A stretch of 64,000 bases of DNA from an uncultured archaeon (lineage in GTDB: Archaea; Micrarchaeota; Micrarchaeia; Anstonellales; Anstonellaceae), in the NCBI GenBank assembly GCA_902384555.1, contig CABMCD010000024.1, positions 28,704-92,703 on the forward strand, read 5' to 3'. Shown piece after piece: positions 28,038-35,835 of the stretch; position 1 is the first letter of the stretch, and each line of letters begins with the position of its first letter. The translations under genes were made by a program, and so were the position numbers. The notes beneath the pieces are model-generated. The model was not told the DNA's origin. It worked only from the letters and a program-made list of their open reading frames with translations, and made no database searches.

Positions 28038-29135
28038 TTAGCGGCTTGAGGAGATGCGCGACAGGCGGTACTCCTCAATCATGCGCTGCAAACGCAAAGC
28101 ATTCAACTTTTTTAAATCCCCATCCGGCGCGGACGGCGAGGGGGGAGAGGGCTGGGGCAGTGTGGAGGCTGGAGAGTGGGGCGCGGGAGGCGTTTTTTTC
28201 GCAAAAACGGGAGGCGGGTGAGGGGCCGCAAGGGCGGAAGGCTTCGGTGCTGGAACGGACGGGCGGACTTGGGTTTGGGGCCGGGCCGGAAGTGTCGAGG
28301 GAGATGGCCGGAATTGTTTTTCTTTTCCCCTGCCGCGGCGTTTGTTCAGGTAATGGATGTGGTTTTGCAGCCGCTGGATTTGGGCGGCCATTTTCAGCCG
28401 CTCATGGTTCGCCATGCGCTCGCCCGCCACCCCGTTTTGCAGCAGGCGGATGCGCTGCATGAGCGTTTCGCGCTCGGCCTCCAAAAAGGAGACGCGCTTG
28501 CGCAATTCGGAGACGGTGCGCTCAAGCGAGAGGGAAGAGGAAGAAAGAGGCTCGGGACGGGAGGAAGAGGGGCGGCGGGAAGAAGAGCCGGGGGCCGATG
28601 CCACGGGCTGGACTTGTTTTTCTTCCATCCTTTCTTTTTCAGCCTCCGGCTGGCGCAATTTGCTTATCATCTCCAGCGCCGCCGTGTGGCGGATGCCCTG
28701 CAGGAGAAGGTGGCGCAAAATGTCGGTTTCCTCATCCGAGAAACCGGCCGGGGCGCTGCCGCGCAGCATGTTCTGGTGCGCCCGCCAGCCCTGCACGGCC
28801 GCGCTGAGCGCGTCGCGCTCGTGCACGTTTTCGACGGGAAAGGAGAACTGTTCCAGCATTTGAGCGGCCACTTGGCGCTTGTCGTCCTCCCTCCACGGCC
28901 GCTCGGGCACGAACAGGGCGGCATTGAAAGCCGAGGCCAATTTCAGCACCAGTTCGGGCGCGGGCCGGACATCGGAGGCAACAAGAGAGGGCGTGCCCCA
29001 GGATTCGAGGGCAGAGAGGGCAGCCCCAAAGCCGCCCTGCTGGATGTGGGTGATGCGCACCGGATGGCCGGAGAGGTCGAGCGCGGCGAGGCCGATGGTG
29101 TGGCCGGGGTCGACGCCGATGATGAGATAGGGCAT
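28038..29135 (-). CDS. DUF460-family protein (RNase H-fold nuclease-like) with coiled-coil tail
   Basis: IIGVDPGHTIGLAALDLSG N-terminus, VRPAPELVLKLASAFNA, FVPERPWREDDKR. Confidence 0.8.
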   Translation of the reverse strand: MPYLIIGVDPGHTIGLAALDLSGHPVRITHIQQGGFGAALSALESWGTPSLVASDVRPAPELVLKLASAFNAALFVPERPWREDDKRQVAAQMLEQFSFPVENVHERDALSAAVQGWRAHQNMLRGSAPAGFSDEETDILRHLLLQGIRHTAALEMISKLRQPEAEKERMEEKQVQPVASAPGSSSRRPSSSRPEPLSSSSLSLERTVSELRKRVSFLEAERETLMQRIRLLQNGVAGERMANHERLKMAAQIQRLQNHIHYLNKRRGRGKEKQFRPSPSTLPARPQTQVRPSVPAPKPSALAAPHPPPVFAKKTPPAPHSPASTLPQPSPPSPSAPDGDLKKLNALRLQRMIEEYRLSRISSSR

Positions 29136-29263
29136 TGAAAGGCATTGGGCGGAAAGAGTTTAAGAGAAAATAGGGAGAAGGGGGAAACATGTATGAGGGC
29201 AAAATGGTTATAAATACACGAATATATACATATTAACATATAATAAGCACGCGACGTGATGGG

Positions 29264-30097
29264 ATGGTTACAGCCATAATCGGAAAGGGGCAGCCGAACA
29301 AAGGGCAGACTCGGCTGCAAGAAAACAAGGGCCGCGCCCCCATTTTTTCCAGGCGCGAGTCAGGTGTTGCGGCGTTTGGCCAAGAGCAGACTCTTCAAAA
29401 ACGCGGTTTGAGGCTGGTGAATGACCCGGTTCAACGTCCAGCAGGCTACATGGAGGGAGAAAGCCGATGGTACATCGTCTCAAGAGTGAATGCGAAAGAT
29501 GAGGCGCTCAAAATGGGCCGCGGCAGGCCCGAAAAAAGGCTGATAGAGCATGCGGAAAATTTCCCGAACTGCTCGGATCCCGAATTCGGAACCGTGTTTC
29601 TCAACAAGTTCGTCAAAGAGGGCGCCAGTCTCACGGATGCTGAATTGAAGGAGTGGAGCGTGGAATACGACTGGGCGAAGATAAGGCTGGATGGCGGCCG
29701 CAGGCGGTTTTCCTACACGGGCGCATCCAAAGCGCATCGCCTCAGTGACGGCCCGTTCATCTTCCGGCTCTGCAAAAACGGAACCGAGATGGCGCGAGTG
29801 GCGTTCGACGCCATCGAGGGCGGAATCCGTATCGTTCAAATCCAGGCCAAGAAAGGCGTGAGAGAAACGCTCTTGCCCATCAAGTGGGAACGGGCGCTCA
29901 TCGCCTACGCCTGCCGCTGGGCGGAGGAATGGGGCTTGGAAAAGGTGGAAATCCGCTCGGCCAAAAACAACCCGTTGACGGACCCGAAACACCTTCCCTA
30001 CGAGCGGGCCAGGGTGATTTATGACGTCAGCGCCAAGCGCTCGGGCTTCAGGCTGAATGAAGAGGAGAACTGGGTAAAATACCTCGGCGCCGCTTAG
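29264..30097 (+). CDS. Hypothetical protein; possible GNAT-like C-terminal half
   Basis: Own AT-rich promoter; RVAFDAIEGGIRIVQIQAKKGVRETLLPIKWERALIAYACRWAEEWGLEKVEIRSAKNNPL. Confidence 0.55.
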   Translation: MVTAIIGKGQPNKGQTRLQENKGRAPIFSRRESGVAAFGQEQTLQKRGLRLVNDPVQRPAGYMEGESRWYIVSRVNAKDEALKMGRGRPEKRLIEHAENFPNCSDPEFGTVFLNKFVKEGASLTDAELKEWSVEYDWAKIRLDGGRRRFSYTGASKAHRLSDGPFIFRLCKNGTEMARVAFDAIEGGIRIVQIQAKKGVRETLLPIKWERALIAYACRWAEEWGLEKVEIRSAKNNPLTDPKHLPYERARVIYDVSAKRSGFRLNEEENWVKYLGAA

Positions 30098-30103
30098 CGG
30101 AAA

Positions 30104-31369
30104 CTAGACCTGCTTGATTTTGCTTATTTTCAATTTCTGCTCCAGCTCGACGAGCGTGTTCCGCTCCACGTTCTCCTTCACCATCACGTTGGCCCCAATC
30201 CACGAATGGTCGCCAATCATCTTGCCCGGCATCACGGAAGAAAGAACGCCCATCTTCACTTCGTCGCCCAAGATGGCGCCCAGCTTCTTGCGCTGCGTGT
30301 CGATGACCACGTCCTCCACCTTGGCCTTCACATGCCCGGCGTCGAAGCGGAAGTTGGCGATTTGCGTGGCCGAGCCGAAGTTGCAGCCCGAGCCGATGAT
30401 GGAGTCGCCGATGTAGGAGAGGTGTTTGGCATTGACGTGGTCGAAGATGATGGAGTTCTTCACCGTGGTGGAGTCGCCGATTGAGCAGTCCGCGCCAATC
30501 GAGGAGCAGCCGCGCACGTAGGCGTGGGGCCCAATCACGCTGTTCGCGCCCACGTAAAGCGGGCCCTCCACATAGGAGTCGATGATTTTGGCGCCGGGCT
30601 CGAGAATGACCTTGCCCTTGATGGTCGAATTTTCGATTTGGCCGATGCCCTTCTTCTCGCCCATCTGCTCGAGCAGGAATTTGTTGGCGTCAAACAGCTG
30701 CCAGGGCAGGCCCATGTCCAGCCAGTATTCGGACGTGAGCACGGCCTTGACCTTCTCGCTTTTCAGCACGTCGGTCATCTCATATTCGCCGCGCGGGGAT
30801 TTCTTCACCGCCGCGAGGGCCTTGAAGATTTCCGGCTCCATCACATAGAGCGAGCAGTTGGCCAGCGCCGTCTTGGGCGGGTGCTTGGGCTTTTCCTCAA
30901 ACCCGCACAGGTAGCCCTTCTCTATCTTGGCAATTCCGTATTGCCCCGGCTCGCTCACTTCGGTGAACAGAGCCGAGATTTTGCCCTCGTGCCCGGCCCC
31001 CAGCTCGCGCAAGGCAGCGGGAGTGGTAATCACGTCGCCGGCCACGGCATAGAAGGTGGAGTTTATTTTGCCCTCGCTTTCGGCAAAGGCGGCGGCCGTG
31101 CCGTATTTGGAGCCCTGCGTGATGAATTCCAGCGTGAGGCCGGGAAGCGGGTTTTGCGCGAAATAGGCGCGCACCGTCTCCTCCATGTATTTGACCACCA
31201 CGACCGCCTTCTTCACGCCGACGGAGCGGAGGTTGGAGAGCACGTGCCAGAGAATCGGCCGGCCGGCCAGCTGAATCATGCACTTGGGGCGCGTGTAGGT
31301 CAGCGGGCGCAGGCGCTTGCCCTCGCCGGCCGCCAGGACGACCGCTTGTGTGATGGACATCATAACCAA
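30104..31369 (-). CDS. Bifunctional sugar-1-phosphate nucleotidylyltransferase/acyltransferase (GlmU-like)
   Basis: AVVLAAGEGKRLRPLTYTRPKCMIQLAGRPILWH plus left-handed beta-helix repeats. Confidence 0.92.
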   Translation of the reverse strand: MVMMSITQAVVLAAGEGKRLRPLTYTRPKCMIQLAGRPILWHVLSNLRSVGVKKAVVVVKYMEETVRAYFAQNPLPGLTLEFITQGSKYGTAAAFAESEGKINSTFYAVAGDVITTPAALRELGAGHEGKISALFTEVSEPGQYGIAKIEKGYLCGFEEKPKHPPKTALANCSLYVMEPEIFKALAAVKKSPRGEYEMTDVLKSEKVKAVLTSEYWLDMGLPWQLFDANKFLLEQMGEKKGIGQIENSTIKGKVILEPGAKIIDSYVEGPLYVGANSVIGPHAYVRGCSSIGADCSIGDSTTVKNSIIFDHVNAKHLSYIGDSIIGSGCNFGSATQIANFRFDAGHVKAKVEDVVIDTQRKKLGAILGDEVKMGVLSSVMPGKMIGDHSWIGANVMVKENVERNTLVELEQKLKISKIKQV

Positions 31370-31396
31370 CCCAAAAAGGCCCTTTGGAGCCTTAAA

Positions 31397-31684
31397 TTAC
31401 TTCTTCTTGCGCCCCCCGCTCAGGAAGGAAAGCGGACAGCCATGCGACAGAATCAGGCTGGCGTTGAAGAGCGCGATGAGGGTGGCGAGGCCGTTGAGGG
31501 CCAGGAACACCTCGTCGTTGATGGTGAGGGCGTGGTAGGCCAAGAAAAGCGAGCCGAAGAGGTAGAGGGCCACGAATTTGAGGTTGAGGTTGCGGCCCTT
31601 CTCGCGGCAGTTCTGGATGGTTTCCGGAATCCAGGCGAGGATGATGAGCACCATGCCGGCCAGTCCGACGTATTCAAAACACAT
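31397..31684 (-). CDS. SemiSWEET/PQ-loop-like three-TM protein
   Basis: GLAGMVLIILAWIPETIQNCREKGRNLNLKFVALYLFGSLFLAYHALTINDEVFLALNGLATLIALFNASLIL. Confidence 0.65.
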   Translation of the reverse strand: MCFEYVGLAGMVLIILAWIPETIQNCREKGRNLNLKFVALYLFGSLFLAYHALTINDEVFLALNGLATLIALFNASLILSHGCPLSFLSGGRKKK

Positions 31685-31755
31685 GCAACAACCACCTTGT
31701 CGGGGGGTGGTCGGGCAGGGTTTTTAAATTCTCATTCGTCAAGTGAAAAGACCAA

Positions 31756-31830
31756 GCCTTGGTAGCTCAGCCTGGTTAGAGCGGCTGACTGTTAATCAGC
31801 AGGCCATCGGTTCAAATCCGATCCAGGGCG
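31756..31830 (+). tRNA. tRNA-Asn(GTT)
   Basis: GCCTTGG TAGCTCAGCCTGGTTAGAGC GGCTGACTGTTAATCAGC AGGCC ATCGGTTCAAATCCGAT CCAGGGC G. Confidence 0.93.
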
Positions 31831-31919
31831 AGGACTTTTTTTCTTCCGACAAAAGCGGCGAGCGGACGGCAGGGGGGCCGAAAATAGCTTGATTAAGCTT
31901 TCTGTCCAATTTGAATCCT

Positions 31920-32282
31920 ATGACCGCCCCTTCATCCGAGCTGGCCCAGATGCAGCACCACTACGAGTGGTTTTTCGAGACTTTGGCGAACCCCCTGCGC
32001 ATGCGCATCCTGCTCATGCTCATGAAAAAGCCGCTCTCGGTCAACGAGATGGTGAAGGAAACCGGCGAGGAGCAGAGCAAGGTGTCGCACGCGCTTCGCA
32101 TCCTCACGCTCTGCCGCCTGGTGAGAATGAGCAAGAAGGGGCGCATGCACATCTATCAGGCCGAGAACCAGCGCGTCAAGCCCCTCTTCCGCCTCGTGGA
32201 CCAGTCGATTTGCTCCGCCTGCGGCGCCTGCTGCCGCCAGGACGAGCGCAAGAAGAAAATCAAAAGAGTGGTAAAGAAGTAA
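31920..32282 (+). CDS. ArsR-family regulator with C-terminal Cys cluster
   Basis: FETLANPLRMRILLMLMKKPLSVNEMVKETGEEQSKVSHALRILTLCRLVRMSKKGRMHIYQ; C-terminal CSACGACC. Confidence 0.85.
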   Translation: MTAPSSELAQMQHHYEWFFETLANPLRMRILLMLMKKPLSVNEMVKETGEEQSKVSHALRILTLCRLVRMSKKGRMHIYQAENQRVKPLFRLVDQSICSACGACCRQDERKKKIKRVVKK

Positions 32283-32288
32283 TCGGAC

Positions 32289-32699
32289 TTATTTTTTGCG
32301 CCGCGAATTGGCCTTGACGTGGGCCACCAGCATGCCCACGTGCGCCTGGCGCGTGATGCGCTCGACGCGCTCCTCCAGGTCATGGACATCGTCCCACATC
32401 AGCTCCAGCGCGGCGCGGACGTTGAAGGTCATGGCGTGCGCCGAGGAGGGGGAGATGGCCGTCTCCTCCAGGCCCAAACGCAGGGGCATCATGTGCTGGG
32501 GCGGCTGCTCCATGGAGGGCCCCTGCATGGGCTCGGAAGTGGAGATGGCCTCGGAGAGCGGGGCGGAAAGGCGCAGGGAGGCGGACCGCCGCTCCCCCTC
32601 TTCCTCCTCCAGGCGCAGGCGCACTTGCCCGTCCTTCTGGGCATTGAGCCAGGCGTCTGTTTTTTGAGCTGAATGGGGAGCCCCGATAACCGCGTTCAT
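32289..32699 (-). CDS. Hypothetical protein
   Basis: Full ORF convergent with the ArsR gene; helical C-terminus. Confidence 0.45.
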   Translation of the reverse strand: MNAVIGAPHSAQKTDAWLNAQKDGQVRLRLEEEEGERRSASLRLSAPLSEAISTSEPMQGPSMEQPPQHMMPLRLGLEETAISPSSAHAMTFNVRAALELMWDDVHDLEERVERITRQAHVGMLVAHVKANSRRKK

Positions 32700-32885
32700 G
32701 GCCTATCCCTCCGATGGATATTGGATGATTCAACCGCTTGCAGGCCCCGCCAAGGGCATCAAACGGCGCTGGTCGCTGAAGGAGAGTAAAAAAGCAATGT
32801 TTAAAAAGGGGGTTGGCGCTCGCCGAGGAAAAAAACGTGGGAAAAAGAGGGTGGATGAAAAAGCCGCAATGGGAAAACAAAAAAA

Positions 32886-34088
32886 TCAGGACAGCTTGGC
32901 CTGGCAGGAAGCCCGGTAGCTGTCGTCGATGATTTGGCCGCAGATGGAAACGTCCTTCTGCTGAATCGCCAGCGCCGTGAGGCACTTGGGCGTCCACACG
33001 TTGGCTTCCGACAGGGTGATGTTCAGGCAGGAAGTCGCATCGCGGATGGGGACTTGGCCGGTGAGCACGTTGTTGTAGCAGATGATGCGGTCGCTGTGCG
33101 CGAGGGTGTTGCAGGAGGACGCGTCGCCGTTCTCCAGCGCCGTGTGGATGTAGCACTTGGCGCGGTTGAGGCTGTTGATGACGGATACGCACACGCCCGG
33201 CGTGTCGGTGGCCACCGAGTAGTTGAGATAGCAGAGGTCGCGGCTGGTTTCCAAAAACGCCTGCTGGCAGCCGCCGGGGTTCTTGTTCTGGATGGCGAAG
33301 CGCGTGTAGCACTCGTCGCGGTACGGGCTGCCCTGCTGGCCGTAGGAGCACCAGCTCGAGTCGTTGAGCGCGAGGGCCGCCAGCTCGTAGCAGTAGTCGG
33401 CGCGCGAAGTGGCGTTGCCGGAGAGGCAGGCGCTGGCGTTGTTTTGCACCACCGCCACGCAGGCCTGCGAGAGCGCCCCATCCTTGATGAGCGGGCAGGC
33501 CGTGGTGGTGCGCGACTGCAGGGCAAAATCAAAGCGGCACGAATCGTCGCTGCAAAGGGCGGGGTCGTGCTTGAGGAAGGCGCGACAGCGCGCGGCCGCA
33601 GCCGGGTTGGCCTCGACCGAGCAGGGCGCCAGCGCGGACTGGCAGACGGAGCGCTTGGCGGCGTCCGACACCTTGGCGCACAGGTCGGAGGAGTTGGCCG
33701 CATAGGCCAGCTTGAGGTAGCAGGCGTCCTGGGTGGCGGGCGAGACGAACTGCTCGCAGAATGAGGCGTCGGAGGAGTCGGTCAGAAAGCCCTTGAGGCA
33801 GTCGTCGCGCTGGCCCACCTCGTAGATGCGCTCGCAGTAGCTGAGGTTGGACTGGCGGGCCGCGAGCGAGAGGAAGCAGTAGTCGTGCGCCCCCACGCTG
33901 GACACGCCGGCGCAGGGGTCGAGGGAGGCGGGAGCGGGCGCGGACGGGGGGGCGGAGGGCGCGGGCGCGGGAGAAGCGGCCGCGGAAGGCGCGGCCGGCG
34001 GATTTCCGGCCGCGGGGCCGGACTGTGCGCAGCCGGCCATAAACATCGCGCCAATCAAGAGAAGGGGGAGCAGCATCCAAATGCGCAT
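32886..34088 (-). CDS. Predicted lipoprotein with tandem Cys-pair repeats
   Basis: Lipobox MFMAGCAQSG, Pro/Ala linker, then about 10 degenerate units of the form C-x(n)-RDxCYxxxA. Confidence 0.7.
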   Translation of the reverse strand: MRIWMLLPLLLIGAMFMAGCAQSGPAAGNPPAAPSAAASPAPAPSAPPSAPAPASLDPCAGVSSVGAHDYCFLSLAARQSNLSYCERIYEVGQRDDCLKGFLTDSSDASFCEQFVSPATQDACYLKLAYAANSSDLCAKVSDAAKRSVCQSALAPCSVEANPAAAARCRAFLKHDPALCSDDSCRFDFALQSRTTTACPLIKDGALSQACVAVVQNNASACLSGNATSRADYCYELAALALNDSSWCSYGQQGSPYRDECYTRFAIQNKNPGGCQQAFLETSRDLCYLNYSVATDTPGVCVSVINSLNRAKCYIHTALENGDASSCNTLAHSDRIICYNNVLTGQVPIRDATSCLNITLSEANVWTPKCLTALAIQQKDVSICGQIIDDSYRASCQAKLS

Positions 34089-34158
34089 AGCGATCGCCAT
34101 GCATGGGGCAGGCATCGGGGATTTATAAGAGTATTCCAGCGCCGGCGCGCCGGAAAAA

Positions 34159-34244
34159 TGCAGGGGATGGGATTCGAACCCATGAAGGCGCTAGGCCACA
34201 GGGTCCTAAGCCCTGCGCATTTGACCAGGCTTTGCTACCCCTGC
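34159..34244 (-). tRNA. tRNA-Leu(TAG)
   Basis: Reverse complement GCAGGGG...CAGGG CTTAGGA CCCTG TGGCCTAGCGCCTTC ATGGGTTCGAATCCCAT CCCCTGC A; long variable arm. Confidence 0.92.
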
Positions 34245-34296
34245 AAAAAGAATGGGAGGGCGCAATATCTAAAAGAGGTGGGCCGGTAGCAGTCGC

Positions 34297-35316
34297 ATGG
34301 CGCCCGAGCTGCTGGCCAAACGCCGAAAGAAAAACGAGGAGACGCAAGAGCTGCAGCAGGAGCGCCGGCGCCTGGAGCAGGTGGAGCGCCTGCGCGAGAT
34401 GGAACAGAGGCAGCGCAACGCCTTCAGCGGGCGGACTGCGCAACCGCAGGCGGCCGGCCCGCAAGTGAGGCAGGAAGTCCGCAAGGAAGAGCCGGTTTCG
34501 CCGCCTCCCATTCCCCCCGTTCAGGCCCCGCTGCCCAAGGAGGCGGACGCCTCGCCAAAGCCCGCGGCCCCGCAGGCCGTGGAGCGGCGGCAGACGCGCG
34601 AGACCACCCGGACCGAGAAGCTGGATTTGGGGCATTATGATTCGTCCGGAAAACACGAGGCGGTGGAGGGGCAGAACAAGGTCGTGGTGCAGGAGCTGGA
34701 CCGCATCGAGCGCCTCGAAACCCCGCAAGACGGCGCACAGGTGGAGGCGGAAAAAGAAAGAAGGCTGGAGAAAGAGAGCGCCTTGCGCAGGATGGAGGCC
34801 AAAACGGCGCAGGTGGTGCCGGCGCAAAAACTGCAGGAGCAGGCCGGCATCGTGCAGGCCGAAAAAAAGCCGGAAATGGAGAAAGAGAGCGCCCGCATTG
34901 CGGAGGCCCGGCCGGACGCCAGAATGGCCGGACCCGCGAGCGAAACCGATGAGGAGGCGCGCCGCCAGGTCAGGCGCACGCTCGACGAGGCGTTCGAGCA
35001 CAACCGCCCCGCCCTGCTGGTGAGCCTGGTGATGAAAAAGGAGGAGGAAGGGCCGCTGGATTTGATGCAGGTGGACGAGCGGCGGGCCCGGCTGCTCGTG
35101 GCCGAAGTGGACGCGCGCATCCGCAAGGCGGGGCGCGACAAGTACAGCTTCGCGCAGCGCGTGCGAAAAGAAAAAGACGAGGGGCGCAAGCAGGTGCTGC
35201 GCGCCAAATGGAAGAAAATCTGCATCAGCCTGGCCTTTTACACCAAGGTAAAGGGCATGCTGAGCCGCATTCTGGGCGGGTTCTTTGGAAAACTGCTGGG
35301 CGGACTGATGAAATAG
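34297..35316 (+). CDS. Highly charged coiled-coil protein
   Basis: Long Glu/Arg/Lys/Gln heptad-like region (KRRKKNEETQELQQERRRLEQVERLREMEQRQ) with basic hydrophobic C-terminus. Confidence 0.6.
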   Translation: MAPELLAKRRKKNEETQELQQERRRLEQVERLREMEQRQRNAFSGRTAQPQAAGPQVRQEVRKEEPVSPPPIPPVQAPLPKEADASPKPAAPQAVERRQTRETTRTEKLDLGHYDSSGKHEAVEGQNKVVVQELDRIERLETPQDGAQVEAEKERRLEKESALRRMEAKTAQVVPAQKLQEQAGIVQAEKKPEMEKESARIAEARPDARMAGPASETDEEARRQVRRTLDEAFEHNRPALLVSLVMKKEEEGPLDLMQVDERRARLLVAEVDARIRKAGRDKYSFAQRVRKEKDEGRKQVLRAKWKKICISLAFYTKVKGMLSRILGGFFGKLLGGLMK

Positions 35317-35397
35317 AAAACCGGAGAAAGGAAAAGAATGGATGGGAAATAGAAAAGAGAAAATAGACTGAAAAAGGAAAGAAACGCGCTAACGTGC

Positions 35398-35541
35398 TTA
35401 CTTCTTCACGCGCTTCTTGGGCCTCAGGTACTTGTAACCGCACTTGCGGCAGTGCTCCACGCCCAGCTTGTTGCGGGACTTGCACTTGCGGCAGATGACG
35501 ATTTTGGCGATGAGCGCGTCGGCTTCGGGGAATTTGCCCAT
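35398..35541 (-). CDS. rpl40e: 50S ribosomal protein L40e
   Basis: MGKFPEADALIAKIVICRKCKSRNKLGVEHCRKCGYKYLRPKKRVKK, CxxC...CxxC. Confidence 0.92.
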   Translation of the reverse strand: MGKFPEADALIAKIVICRKCKSRNKLGVEHCRKCGYKYLRPKKRVKK

Positions 35542-35655
35542 GTGATAACCTCTAAGGATGATGTTGAGAGAGATGGAGTTATGAATATATAAAAAGCTGC
35601 GCCCCAAGCTTGACGACGAGAGGCGGAAAACGCCCCGCCGCATGACACGCCATAT

Positions 35656-35735
35656 GCCTCCGCAGCTCAGTACGCCGGGCTCTTGGGAGCCCGTCTAATC
35701 GCCAGCCCTTCGGGCTGACGATGGTAGAGCGCCTG
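35656..35735 (+). pseudogene. Partial duplicate of tRNA-Thr 5' half interrupted in the D-loop by a 51-bp insert (35671..35721)
   Basis: atGCCTCCGcAGCTCAG [51 bp] tGGTAGAGCGCCTG equals the first ~31 nt of the adjacent tRNA-Thr; C at position 8 instead of conserved U; no 3' half. Confidence 0.75.
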
Positions 35736-35763
35736 AAGAATGAAAATGAAAAAATAACCTGAT

Positions 35764-35835
35764 GCCTCCGTAGCTCAGTGGTAGAGCGCCTGTCTTGTAA
35801 ACAGGAGGTCGAGAGTTCAACTCTCTCCGGAGGCT
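35764..35835 (+). tRNA. tRNA-Thr(TGT)
   Basis: GCCTCCG TAGCTCAGTGGTAGAGC G CCTGT CTTGTAA ACAGG AGGTC GAGAGTTCAACTCTC TCCGGAGGC T. Confidence 0.93.
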
